Shown: in pieces, positions 8,366 through 18,352 of the stretch
Layout of the letters: each line of letters opens with the position of its first letter
Position numbering within the stretch: the first letter of the stretch is position 1
Assembly: GCA_024196135.1 (NCBI GenBank)
Contig: JAMQCK010000527.1
Span: 1-20,732, forward strand
Origin: Pleurotus ostreatus/Saccharomyces cerevisiae fusant
Lineage: Eukaryota > Opisthokonta
Direction: 5' to 3'
Length of the DNA: 20,732 nt
Notes under the pieces: generated by a model
The model's input: only the letters and a program-made list of their open reading frames with translations
Databases searched by the model: none
Told to the model about the DNA's origin: nothing
Translations under genes and position numbers: made by a program

Positions 8366-10276
8366 TCAACAAACTCCCGCGCCGTCGGCATCGCTACTCC
8401 CAACAGAGCTCGCGACAGCACCGATGATCCACCTGTTCAGAAGGATCAAGTGAAGTAGATTATCATCGATAGCAAACATGTGTCCATTCTCCAATACACC
8501 AAGCGGAAGACCAGTGAGCCAGGTGATGACATCCAGTACAGGCCATAGCCGTGCCCACCGACACCTCACGAAGAACGCAGCGAGTCCTGCGGCTGAGAAC
8601 GACCCAAAGAGCGTCGCATACACAGCCCATCTCGTCGGTAGCTGACTGTCTTTGCGCCATTCGCCCTCATGAATATGCTGCAGAATGATACTGACGAGGA
8701 TGAGAAGCGACGTGACGACTGCGAGGACGATGGACGTGTACACGACCCATGGCGCAGTGGGAGAGGGCGCGCCGAAGTCGAGCGCCTCACGAGTCTGCTG
8801 CTGGAACACCGCCCCGAAGATCGCTGCGACCAGCCCGCAGAAATTCAGCAGAATCCCTGGACGGAGACCACCTATACGCGGCGTCGAGCGGTCGAGCGTT
8901 GCGATACACATAATGTCCTTCGTCGGAGAGCCAGGCACGTACATCTTCATCCCCGGCTCGGACGTCGACGATGTTTTCCCGTAGAACCTGCTATGCCAGT
9001 CCGTCAGACGGCCGGAGTAGAGCGAGTTCGCGAGCGCGACGCTGGTCCAGACGCCCGCAGAGGTGCCGACGGCAAGGAAGTAGCAGATAATCATCTGCCC
9101 GCATATACCGGCGATGAGGAAGGGGTGCGTCCAGCGGCGGCTCGTGCCGCCGCTGAAGACGAGGTCGAAGAAGCTGGGGGTGTTGGCGTACGGCTCAAGC
9201 GCTTGGAGGACGGCTTCGATACGCGTGATGTAGGCTTCGTCGGCGGAGATGTCCTGCATGCCCCATCTGCCGGGTAGGTTCTGGATGGTGAGGCGGCCAG
9301 AATCGAGGAATGCGCCGCCAAGAATGGCGAGCCACATCGTCTGCCCGACGCTGATCTCGGCGATGCGACCGTCGAGTCCTGGCAGGTTGCCCGTCGTTTC
9401 AGCCTGCAGCTTCAGGTACTGCACGACGCGGAAGTAGGCGCCAGCGAGCTCATTGAGCGACGCGGAGACCTTCGCCTCCTGCGGCGCGTACGAGTGGAAG
9501 TCGACGGCGCATATCGGAGCGTCCGTGTTGACCTGGTTGAGGTCGAGCTCGTATGGTCCTGCGTCATCGTCGGTCAGGTGCTTCGCTCGCTGACGAAGGG
9601 TGCTTTGCCCAAGCGGACGGCGGACCATCTGCGCGGCCACGACACCAAGCGCCATCTCCTCGTCGTCAACGTCGACCGCAGAGCTGTGGGGCATGCCCTT
9701 CGTCGAGAATATCAGCCTATCGCCTCGGAAGACGCGGATTTCCCAGCTACGGAACGCGTGGTAGTCGGTGGTGGCGAAGAGGAGGAAGTCCCGCGCGCTT
9801 GGGAAGCTCTGGCGGTCGGCTTTGATGGGAGGGGAGATGGGTGCAAGAGATGCTGGCACGACAAGTCCAGCCGAAGTCAACGCCCATAGTGAGTCGTCAA
9901 TGGCCGTTTGCGGGGTTGCTGCCACGACTGGGTGCAGTACCGCCGCCGCCTTCCGCAGCGCCTCCGCGCGCGTCGCCGCCGACACCTCCTCTGACCTAAT
10001 CCAGAAGTTCGACACCCCAATCGCCGTTCGTATACCGGGAACGAAATGGCAGGCTGCCGACACCCAGTTGACGCGACGCATGGCCGGAATGGAAAACGTG
10101 GGCAGCCCCTTCCACAGGAACGGCCCGATCGATGGATCGATGCTCCATAGGTTCTCGCAGTTCGTGCCCAGTGCTGCGTAAAGGGCACTAGCGAGGAGGA
10201 GGAGGCCGGAGGGCCAGGAGACGATGTCGTTGACTGGCGCCTGGGCGAGGACGGGTTCCCATAGTAGCGAGAACAT
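8366..10276 (-). CDS. Uncharacterised multi-pass membrane protein
   Basis: A single intronless frame gives 636 residues from the ATG at 10276. The frame stays open up to an ATG at 10432, but that 52-residue extension is basic and low in structure, while the inner start MFSLLWEPVLAQ leads straight into the first hydrophobic helix (GLLLLASALYAALG). A soluble central region of about 350 residues follows. Then come five or six membrane segments: FLIAGICGQMIICYFLAVG, LLNFCGLVAAIFGAVF, VVYTSIVLAVVTSLLILVSI, YATLFGSFSAAGLAAFF, VLDVITWLTGLPLG and a last one near the C-terminus. Between the first pair is MKMYVPGSPTKDIMCIATLD, a block I associate with uncharacterised Agaricomycete membrane proteins. 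No transporter or enzyme motif is visible. It is tandem with the MYND gene (274 bp apart) and divergent from the questin-oxidase-like gene. Confidence 0.75.
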   Translation of the reverse strand: MFSLLWEPVLAQAPVNDIVSWPSGLLLLASALYAALGTNCENLWSIDPSIGPFLWKGLPTFSIPAMRRVNWVSAACHFVPGIRTAIGVSNFWIRSEEVSAATRAEALRKAAAVLHPVVAATPQTAIDDSLWALTSAGLVVPASLAPISPPIKADRQSFPSARDFLLFATTDYHAFRSWEIRVFRGDRLIFSTKGMPHSSAVDVDDEEMALGVVAAQMVRRPLGQSTLRQRAKHLTDDDAGPYELDLNQVNTDAPICAVDFHSYAPQEAKVSASLNELAGAYFRVVQYLKLQAETTGNLPGLDGRIAEISVGQTMWLAILGGAFLDSGRLTIQNLPGRWGMQDISADEAYITRIEAVLQALEPYANTPSFFDLVFSGGTSRRWTHPFLIAGICGQMIICYFLAVGTSAGVWTSVALANSLYSGRLTDWHSRFYGKTSSTSEPGMKMYVPGSPTKDIMCIATLDRSTPRIGGLRPGILLNFCGLVAAIFGAVFQQQTREALDFGAPSPTAPWVVYTSIVLAVVTSLLILVSIILQHIHEGEWRKDSQLPTRWAVYATLFGSFSAAGLAAFFVRCRWARLWPVLDVITWLTGLPLGVLENGHMFAIDDNLLHLILLNRWIIGAVASSVGSSDADGAGVC

Positions 10277-11458
10277 GGTGGTCAAGAGCGTGATGCGGGC
10301 GATGTGCTGTGTTTCGGCTAGCACCGAGGGCGCTGATGATGGGAGGCACGACGCACCGGCGCGGAGGCAGTGGGCGTGCGCAATGCGAGGGGTGCCGCGC
10401 GTCTGCTTGTTTCTCCTGTCGTCTTGAGGCAAGAGTGTTCATGAGTGTTCGTAAGGGCCGAGAAGTTCTTGGATATCACTTGCGAATGTCGTTCTTGCTC
10501 ATAGGCATTTCGTGGTTGCTCATCGTCGATGCTGGTCGTGGTGGTCGTGGCTATCATGTCAGTGTTGTTCACGGTACAAAAGTACGCCGCAAAAGAGACG
10601 CTCTCTGGCCTTGAGCGGCGCTATAGCGCGTCGCTTGTCGGATTTCCGAAGAGGAGGTAGTCGTCAGAGGGGAGGGGAGGAGGAAAGCATTCACCTCGCG
10701 CCCAGGATGAGGCGACCATATATATCAGTGTACTAGGACATAGTTTACAGATAGGCAATCCAGTCGTCCATGATGTGGCATACATGGGCGCTCAGCTATG
10801 AATGGACTGCGGAGGATAGATGCCATCTTGGTGGGAAAAGTCAACTTGAGTTCCGCGTGCCAACGCCACCGCGGCAGACGCCGGGACCTGCGCCACAAAA
10901 GGGCGGCGGCGACTTCGAGGATGAACTTGTTGGTTTTCGCTTGAAATTGTGCTTGGTGTCTCTCTTAATTAGTGTTTGACGAGTGTACTTGTAGTGACTG
11001 GCACGTTTTCCTACCGCCCTTATCCCACTGCTTGGCCTGAGCAAAGACGATCAGGTGCTTCGTACGTATCCCAAACGCGCTTCCACTGCTCCATACAGTT
11101 TCTTTGATCAGAAGTCCCCCTACTGAGACTCCCTATCTACGACGAATATAGCTAGCACCTCGCTCCCGACATGAAGACACAGCAACGAGCAGCAATGGCC
11201 CACGCGCGATCGTCAACCCTCCAGTAGCGATCTGAATCTCACGATGGTCGCTCGCGTGCAACCTTCGCGATGGTCACGATCGCACGGCACGCACACCGCT
11301 GACTCTCCCTTCACACTGTCGCTGACACCAGCCAAGAGCCCTTCCTATGCACCAGTGCGTAAGCACTGGCAGTTGACTCGCTGAAGACCCGGCCAGCCGG
11401 TCACGAGCTCGGAATTCCTCGGTACGTCATCGTGCGCTCTTCATTCGCCCGCCCTCCT
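10277..11458. promoter_or_regulatory. Shared upstream region of the divergent membrane-protein and questin-oxidase-like genes
   Basis: No convincing gene lies here. The ORFs at 10309-10979 have no family features. A TATATAT run at 10717-10723 could serve the minus-strand gene if its transcript starts far upstream of 10432. Around 11240-11290 GCGATGGTCACGATCG-like and CGATGGTCGCTCGCG-like words repeat in both orientations and could be regulator sites, though this is weak. Confidence 0.35.
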
Positions 11459-11464
11459 TATAAG
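11459..11464 (+). promoter_or_regulatory. TATA box deciding the start of the questin-oxidase-like gene
   Basis: TATAAG lies only 17 nt upstream of the ATG at 11476. Transcription usually begins about 25-35 nt after a TATA box, which would place the 5' end of the RNA after that ATG. The ATG at 11512, in the good context CACCATGTC, then becomes the first usable start. Confidence 0.45.
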
Positions 11465-11511
11465 CGCCCAGGACGATGAGCTACCTCAGAATGAACCGCC
11501 TGACTCGCACC

Positions 11512-13160
11512 ATGTCGACTATCGCGATCCAGGCTCGCACGACCTCGCCTCTGCGCAAGGGTTTGATAAACTTCCCTGGCGCGACGCCGCATGCGGCGAC
11601 GCTCACTCAGCAGCTGCTGCAGAAGGATTTCGAGACGCATCACTGTTTCTTCAATAACAAGAGCTTCCATAATCATCTTTCACATCAGTACGTGCGCTCC
11701 GTCATCGGTCTGCTGCATACTGAACCCGTCTGGCAGCCTTCTCTCCGTGTACGACCTGGGCGGCTCAGCCCACCTAATACAGGCTATTTACGATGAGGAG
11801 GCTTCATATCAGCGCCCTATAACTCTGGGAAAGAGCGAGGACAAAGTCCCAGAAATCACGCAGGAGAACTGGACCTCTCATCTCGGAAAGGAAATGTACG
11901 CCCAATGCCAGGTGTCGCGGTTTCTTTCCTAACCGACTACCCAGTGCGTACCTCGGCTACCTTCGCTTCTTCAGCGACCATATCGCCGAGCATGGTGCGC
12001 AAGCCACTATCGAGCGCTTTGTGTTCTCGCCCGAGGCGAATGGGAACGGTAGCATCATGCTCGCCCGATTAGCGAGCGGAGTGTAAGCAGAGTCATCCTC
12101 AGAAAAGCGTCAATCGTGCTGATGACCCTACAGACTCCACCCCTGGATTCAGCTAGGCGTAAGTTGCCTGGATTATCCAGCGCTCATGACTCTAACGCGA
12201 CGCGTCTAGTTCGGTGTCGAGTTCAAGCAAGACTTCCTCGTCGCTACCGGGCTATCCCTGACGGCCATGACGAAGCCCTCGTATGGTGATATCCTGGCCG
12301 ACACGCCTTCGGGCGACCCCAGCGTGACGCACACCGACAAGAAGTCGGCAACTCTGCACGAGCTTTTCCAAGAGATCTACGAGTCGGACGCCCTCAATCC
12401 TGGGCCGTACGATGCGAATGCAATGTTCGGTGATCGTGTTCAGCAATTCCTTTCCAATCCGGCAGCCCGACACAAGGTCCTCGATATCTCTAGCCGCTGG
12501 ACATTCCCTTCCGCGGATGATGCCGCCGCATTTGACGTCGCATTGCAGCAGAAGCTCAAAGAGGCCATCGTTCAGGCTACACTGCTGCTCGGAGCCACAG
12601 GTCTGCGGAACGACAACCGCCGCCTCCCGCCCCGTCAGGACTTCTTCCTCATGCACCTGCTTACGAGCTCGCTTTTCATGCAACCACTGCTCGAAGTCGC
12701 GCGCAAGCCCGTCTACCAAGCGCGTCTGCTCCAAGTCTACCTCCGCACCGCCATCATGACCACCCTCGCGCGCGGCCGCCCCCGCCCCGACGTGGACGCG
12801 CTCTACAAGCACCCCGTCGCGCTCGGCGACGAGGCGCACGACGTCATCGACACGCCCGACGCGAACGGGAAGGAGATCCGCGGCCGCCCCGCGCGCCCCG
12901 TGAACGCCTGGCCGCCCATCGTCGACAGCGCGTGCCACCACTCGGAGTCGCACGTCTCGAAGACGGTGCGCGCGCTGTACTTTGCGTCGAAGATGTACGA
13001 GACGGAGGGGGATTTGGGGGTCGTGCCGGGCGTGGATGGGACGGTGTTTGTGCGCGCGGCGACGGTGTCGATTGATGCGCTGGGCTGGATCAGCAAGGGC
13101 GAGAAGGAGCGAGGATGGGACTTTGAGCCGGTGGGGTGGGGATTGGCTTGGGCAGACTGA
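11512..13160 (+). CDS. Questin-oxidase-like protein (AflY/GedK family)
   Basis: Exons 11512-11687, 11737-11895, 11945-12082, 12134-12158 and 12210-13160 give 482 residues. The introns are 49-51 nt with GTACGT, GTACGC, GTAAGC and GTAAGT donors and ACTGAAC or CTAAC-type branch points. Family marks are clear by eye: HHCFFNNKSFHNHLSHHLL near the N-terminus, YDEEASYQRPI, NWTSHLGKE, LHPWIQLGFGVEF across introns 3 and 4, then DFFLMHLLTSSLF and DSACHHSESHVSKTVRAL. The C-terminus has FVRAATVSIDALGWISKG. The many conserved His residues are typical of this family, which performs Baeyer-Villiger-like ring opening of anthraquinones in ascomycete pathways. The substrate here is unknown and there is no polyketide synthase nearby. 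An upstream in-frame ATG at 11476 would add 12 residues. Confidence 0.88.
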
Positions 13161-13332
13161 GGTGTCGCGGTCGACGGGAGAATGGCTGTACCATAGTAAG
13201 TGCCGAATGGAGTGTCTCCCTGCCTCTTCTTCGACGGTCTCCGACTTCGCCATGTCTCGTTCTACAGCTCGTACCCCATCCTCGCGACTGCAAGACAGCT
13301 TTCGGCACTTGCCGAAGCTAGCGGCGGGGAGG

Positions 13333-13339
13333 TATAAAA
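13333..13339 (+). promoter_or_regulatory. TATA box of repeat copy B
   Basis: TATAAAA begins 58 nt upstream of the ATG at 13391, exactly as in copy A. The flanking AGGTCGGCGT sequence is also conserved. Confidence 0.6.
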
Positions 13340-13390
13340 GGTCGGCGTACTCATTTCTCGAGTCTCACCTCCTTCTTTCTTTCACTCATC

Positions 13391-13510
13391 ATGTCGGCGT
13401 CTGCTTCTTCTCACCATCGTTCATTCTCCCCGCCGACTCGCCCTCTACTCCTCATGTACACCGCTCAACATCAGGTCCTCGCTGCCGCAGCCACCGTGCT
13501 ATGGGCTTAA
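13391..13510 (+). CDS. 39-residue ORF in repeat copy B
   Basis: This is the counterpart of the copy A ORF, with start and TAA stop at the same places and the differences S/P and H/N. It opens MSASASSHHRSFSPPTRP, and the end AAAATVLWA is identical. A splice from GTACAC inside the ORF to CTCAAG (72 nt) would instead continue MDPFHRLVAASFDVARRTTG to a stop. Which reading is used, if any, cannot be told from sequence alone. Confidence 0.35.
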   Translation: MSASASSHHRSFSPPTRPLLLMYTAQHQVLAAAATVLWA

Positions 13511-13890
13511 TGACATGCCGCCTCAAGGGATCCCTTCCATCGTCTCGTCGCGGCGTCTTTCGATGTCGCCCGGCGTACGACTGGGTACTTGTGATTGCTT
13601 AGATGCATCGCAGGGATACGGCGAGGATCGTGGTGGGCGGGCACCCAGGTATCGTCACGCAGTTCAACGGGCTGTTGTGGGGACCGGTTGCACTTAGTTA
13701 TACATGTATCCTGCCTCTCTTCCCCCTCCCCTCCCCGCCACGCGCACTCGCCTTGGCGTATCGTCGCTGGGCGACTGCGCGGTTCTTCTCATCGGTGCGT
13801 AGCATGCTTCCCGCAGGCCCGCTCTTTACTGACTCTCCGCCCATGATCCCCGCCCACGCCCTCGCTCTCGCCTCGCAAGCTGCCCAACAA

Positions 13891-14431
13891 TAGGTCCTCG
13901 CCGCCGCAGCCACCGCGCTATGGGCTTAATGACTTGCCGCCTCAAGGGATCCCGGACATCGTCTCGTCGCTGGCGTCTTTCGATGGCGTCCGGCTTACGA
14001 TCGGGTACTTGTGTTTGCTTCGCTGCATCAGCTGGCATACGACGAGGATTTTGTTGGGCGGGCAGGCTGGTATCGTCGCGTAGCTCAACGGGCTGCCGCG
14101 GGGACCAGTTTGCATTGTTACAGATCTCCCGCTCCAGCTATCTCCGCGCTCTGGCGAGAGAGCGTGGCCGTCGTTGCTCTTAGGTGTGCCGCATTCTCGT
14201 CTTTCTTTCCCTCGTTACTGACTGCCACCTTCTAGGCGCGGTTCATCCAGGTACGCTTTGGTACGTTGTACGGTTCTTCGTCTATCAGCAATTACTGATT
14301 TATCTCTATGCTCTTCATCGTCCCAGCGCCGCCGGCGAGTTTCCGGCGCGAGCGGGCGTTCCGGGTCTGGGGCATATGTTTCTTCCGCTGGTTATCATTA
14401 TCTGCTCGTCGTGTCGTTTACCAGCATGTAT
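13891..14431 (+). pseudogene. Repeat copy C, partial, with the longest surviving reading frame
   Basis: Copy C starts inside the repeat (GTCCTCGCCGCCGCAGCC, equivalent to 13473 of copy B) and continues through the middle. It then lacks roughly 170 bp present in copy A and ends with the same tail as copy A (CACCTTCTAGGCGCGGTTCA to CCAGCATGTAT). Its frame reads FASLHQLAYDEDFVGRAGW and YRRVAQRAAAG without a stop, where A and B have a TAG and a missing base. This suggests the ancestor coded for a longer protein, which I do not recognise. The copy lacks the 5' promoter part. Confidence 0.5.
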
Positions 14432-16551
14432 TGGAACGACGTCCTGCAATGAGAGCCTTGTTTATTTTATTCAGATCCTGGACTTGCTGAGTCGAAGTGC
14501 GCGCGCTGGACCTCGGGCGAGGACTTAAAGGACGCTGTTTACGGCAAATAGCGTGTGCGAACACGAGGCAACTTCCCAAGAGGGGTTAGCGCCGGGCTTG
14601 TCGGCGACGCAGCTCTGGCTGCACTGCTCATCATCGGTGACATCACAGGCATGCTCGTCAACTCGTCATCTCCGTCCGGCTTCTTCCCTGTCACCAGCCC
14701 GCCTTGTATGCTCAGATGCCGTCTTGACCTGCACGGAATCCTCGTCTCTTTGCGCTTACCGCTCTTGCCTCGTAGCTTGGGCACGCATACTCGAGTCGCT
14801 GAGCCCATCCCCTTCAACAGCAGTTGTACATTCAGATGGATATTCACATGCATTACTCGTTCACATAAATACAGCGTCGTCTATCTTGTTCACTATCACC
14901 GGCATGCGCTCCTCTTCCCTCTCACCGCTCATTCCCCCTTTTCCCCTTCTTGGCGCTCAGCGCCGGCCTTCGGGCCCTTTGGCTCCATATCCACACTCTC
15001 GCTGCCAACGGCCCTTCGGGATGTTCCGGCCCAACGTGGCGAAGCCTGGTGAGATCTTGTGCCGACGCCGGGCTGTCTTCGGGCGCCCGGTGCTCTAATC
15101 GAGTGCCCAGTACAATTGCAGCTTACATCGCCCGGCGAGAGTGGTATGGGGCCGCGCCGAATACCCGCCAGTGAACTCGATAGAAGTCAATGTCGGCTGC
15201 TGGGATCGGTTGCCACCGTTTTACCTACATTTATTCCTTTGTTTGTGTCCTCTCCATCGCCCTCGCCCTCTTCATTCCCCTCCTCCCTCTTCCCTTTCCT
15301 CCGCCTTCCTCTCTTCCTTCCGCTCCTTTCCTCCTCGCATACTCGCGCTGTCGGGCGTCCTATCTGGGACCGGCGTTATGCCGCTGGCGCGCCCTTCGAG
15401 GCCCAGCCGACCGTCGACAATGCATTGCCCCCGCGCCCTGGCCCAATCCGGTGAGCATCTCGGAGATTGCGTTGTCGAGCTTACTCTTCTCGCATCCCGG
15501 ACGCATCTTGAAGCTCGAAGCTTCGCACATCTCTGTCCTTGGCTACTCGCCGGCTCGTCCTCTGTCGCAGTAAGTGATCTCTCCTAAGGCTTTCTCTTCT
15601 TCTCACTGGCCCACTGTCCAGATCCGCCAGACTTTGCGACGTAGAATTGGCTCCTCATCATGTCGCCAATATTTCTGTAGAGCGTTATTGTAACTCAAGC
15701 CTGCGCGCATTCTTTTTCTTCCTTGTTCCGGACTGCAATGTAACGCTTTCCCTGTGGTCTCGCAATGTTAGACTCGAGCGTCTCTGCTCGCAGGAACGTT
15801 TCTTGATTGAGACTCGCTTCGAACGGACGGGATTCGTCACAATCTTTCGAGCGCGGACGCGGAATGCGTGACGGTCACAGTTGACTTTCGGCTTTTGCCG
15901 TTCTCCTCGTGATCCCGTGAGTAACTGCGGGGCGTGACCTCATTTCGAAATTGAACTTCGACCTGAAGCTTCAAAATCCTTTCGAGATCGCGCGCCCTGA
16001 CCGCGGTTACAGCTGTTTGCATAAATGATGGCTGATCCGCGCGTCGCCCAAAAACATTGAACTTAAAAGAAAAAACCGGCCCGATATCCCGGAAGCCGCC
16101 CGTCGCCCGAGCGCGCCGCGTCCAGGCAACGTCCATACGTCTCCCCCACCTCTTACTTTCCTTATTTGGTAAGACCGTGGGAACTTGCCGCCACAATTTA
16201 CTTATGGGTCCTTGTGTCGGCGCGCTGGGTCAATGACTGATGTGAATACGAGGGCCAGAGACTAGGTATACGATAATGGCGTTCATAAAACGTATCGGAA
16301 GGCCTCTTTTGGCTGCTTTGAGGGCGAGATAGTGCATTCAGGAGTATAGGGCTGTGAGCAGTGGAAAAAAGCGACCTTGACGACGCCACATATTGAACTT
16401 AGCGATTCAAATCTCCCATCAACTTCCAGTAAGCGGGCCCTGGGGCGTAAGTACGAGGGAAAACGGCTGCTCTGCACACACAGCAGGACTGAATATATAT
16501 CAGACAGACATTTCTATTAGACGAACTCCCTACAAAAGCCGCACGACGTAT
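14432..16551. other. Long stretch without a supported gene
   Basis: I find no gene that I can defend here. ORFs at 14553-15098 and 15190-15573 are Pro/Ser/Arg-rich. The second has a hydrophobic stretch (FTYIYSFVCVLSIALALF) that could be a signal anchor or just pyrimidine-rich DNA read as protein. A CT-rich tract lies at about 15250-15335. The segment 15640-16550 is unremarkable and has no visible transposon terminus for the adjacent MULE. Confidence 0.45.
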
Positions 16552-18352
16552 TTACGTATCCTGGTCGCACGGTCGCGGCCGCGGGCGATAGAACATCGCA
16601 CTACTCGCTTCCTGCCACGTCGAAGGCCGACCGTCCCCCCGAGAACTCTGCATTTTTCTCTCTTTGGCTAGGCAGTCGCGCGCGAACCGAAAGAATACTG
16701 CTCCTTTCCGCTCCACCGTCTCGAGGAAACGCCGGTCGCGGAACTGCTTGTTGTACGCGATCCCTGCAGCGATAGCGTGCAGCGTGTTGATAATCTCGTC
16801 GCACTCCTCGTCGTACGTGCGTAGTCCAGACGCGTCGAGGGCAACGTCTGACTCATCATCAGATTGCTCGTCAAGCTCGAACAAGTCGATGTCGCCTGCC
16901 GCTGGAGATCCCGTCCCAGTTGCACGCTGCCGCGGCGCCTCTTCGCCATCACCGTCGGAGGAGCCGTCGCTCTCCTCGTCCGCTGCGGAACAAAGAGGAA
17001 CCAGGTCCCGGTGCCTCCAGAACGGGATATCGCGGCTGCGCTTCGCCTCAAGGAAGAAGATCGCGGGAACACGTTGTACGCGATGTACGAGATGTTTGCA
17101 GATGAGGAAGCGGCTGCGAACGAAGGCGCGACAGCCGCAAACCCATTTGATTGGGTCAGGCCGGTAAGCGTCGCTCACGAGGCGATCCTCATTCTCCTCA
17201 ATGACCTCTTTCCTTTCCAGCTTCCTCCATTCGCTTTTGAACTTCGCTCGCCACGCGGCTTGCTCGCGGAATCGGCCTATGTCGGTGAGCCGATAGTCCA
17301 GCATACGGTAATAACACGGGCTGAGCTTTGTGACCAGAATCCAGATGAGGAGATCACAGCGAGGAAGCCGAAAGTGATGCAGGAAGTCGTGCTTGATGCG
17401 TCGCCAACTGGTGGTGCAGAGGTGAGTTACATACATGACAAGCACAGAAGCGAACTCACTGTGACTCCAGGATCATCGTGGTCTTCAGTACTGGGATAGA
17501 TGGACACGAAGACCGTGCCCATAGCTGCCAACGCGACGGGCGATACCAGTTTCCCCACAGGTAAGCCCATAGATTTGGCAAATCGTTGTCCTTACAGACA
17601 GTATATGCTTGCCTGACAGCCCATGCACGAATACCCTCCGCGCTCGGGTGCCAGGGGCCGGGAATGACCGCATGTGCGTTGTAATGACGTTCCATCATAT
17701 CCACAATAGACTCACGCTGGTCTTTCGGGCAGAAGCTACGCGATGAAGCGCGACCCTCGTCGTCGTCATCACTTCCGTCGCTGCGGCTTCCAGCCTCCGC
17801 GAGGGACGCGCCGAGGATCTGTGAGGCAGTGGGAATACGGAAGCGAATCTTGAGAGGATCGGGATACTGCGAAGCCAGCGACTGACTGTTCGTATGTGGT
17901 GCTATATTTTCCTTGCCTCCGTTTGGCATGGGCTGATGCGTTGTAGGGCGCGTAGGTACGCCAGGAATACCGCCGCTATCGCCAGGCCTGCTGGTAGAAG
18001 CGAACTGCGAAGATTGCTCCTGGTCCAAAGGTACGCCATGTTCGTCGTGTATGCCCCCTTCATACTCGGCCTTGTCTGCCTTTCCGCGGGGCAGAAAGTG
18101 CGGGTCGATGAGCTTCGGAAACTCCGAGTAGGCGGCGGTAACATCATATGGTGTCGTGCTCAGTTTTGTGCTCGCGAGACGCGTACGGATGGCCCGGCGA
18201 AGGTGCCATAGGCACAGCGCGTGCTTAGCGTCAGGCCAGACTCTTCGCGCCATGGCAATCTCGGCCATGTCCTTGTCGGTGTGGACGAAACGCGCGCTGA
18301 TCTGATATTTGTCCCGTACGCAGGTCGACCAAGCTGTGAGAGCTAGAGTTCG
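16552..18352 (-). pseudogene. 5'-truncated Mutator-like (MULE) transposase with SWIM zinc finger
   Basis: Two exons join: 18352-17460 and 17407-16552, with a 52-nt intron GTGAGT to CACCAG that completes ESH-WRRIKHDF. The open frame starts abruptly as TLALTAWSTCVRDK, just after a TGA at 18355-18353, and the first ATG is at 18268. Domain marks in order: RFVHTDKDMAEIAMARRVWP, ALCLWHLRRAIRTRL, WAYLWGNWYRPSRWQLWARS, PVLKTTMI, RCDLLIWILVTKLSP, and the SWIM finger WVCGCRAFVRSRFLICKH (CxC, ten residues, CxH). A long acidic C-terminal tail follows. These are the conserved second half of MULE transposases, cut-and-paste DNA elements. The N-terminal half, with the first catalytic Asp, is absent and upstream DNA is unrelated, so I take it as an inactive fragment. 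A missed 5' exon is the alternative. Confidence 0.78.
16552..18352 (-). mobile_element. Fragment of a MULE DNA transposon
   Basis: The extent shown is only the recognisable transposase. No terminal inverted repeat or 9-11 bp target duplication could be identified by eye on either side. The left limit could lie anywhere in 15600-16550. The right limit coincides with the abrupt change to the GC-rich hairpin island. Confidence 0.6.

Larger units (their letters stand above)
13249..13890 (+). repeat. Repeat copy B
   Basis: This segment matches copy A (5838 downwards on the minus strand) from about GCCATGTCTCGTTCTACAG to CAACAATAGGTC. It includes the TATA box, the 39-codon ORF, and the sequence up to and past TTCTCATCGGTGCGTAG. 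It begins 88 bp after the questin-oxidase-like stop codon. Like copy A, it carries an in-frame TAG after DWVLVIA where copy C stays open. It runs directly into copy C at a point where two similar words of the repeat have been joined. Confidence 0.72.

Noticed and set aside
8669..9277. Plus-strand ORF of 202 codons
   Set aside because: It is antisense to the membrane-protein gene, with no hydrophobic or motif pattern of its own.
12252..13253. Minus-strand ORF of 333 codons
   Set aside because: It is the shadow of the questin-oxidase-like last exon; its Arg/Val/His-rich composition is what a GC-rich coding strand gives in reverse.
13595..13602. Possible mating-pheromone precursor ending in a CaaX box (LVIA before the stop in the repeat copies)
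   Set aside because: The residue four from the end is Leu, not Cys, so there is no prenylation motif.
15190..15573. 127-codon ORF with a hydrophobic N-terminal stretch
   Set aside because: The hydrophobic part is encoded by a pyrimidine tract, and there are no splice signals or similarity I recognise; kept only as a note in the intergenic entry.
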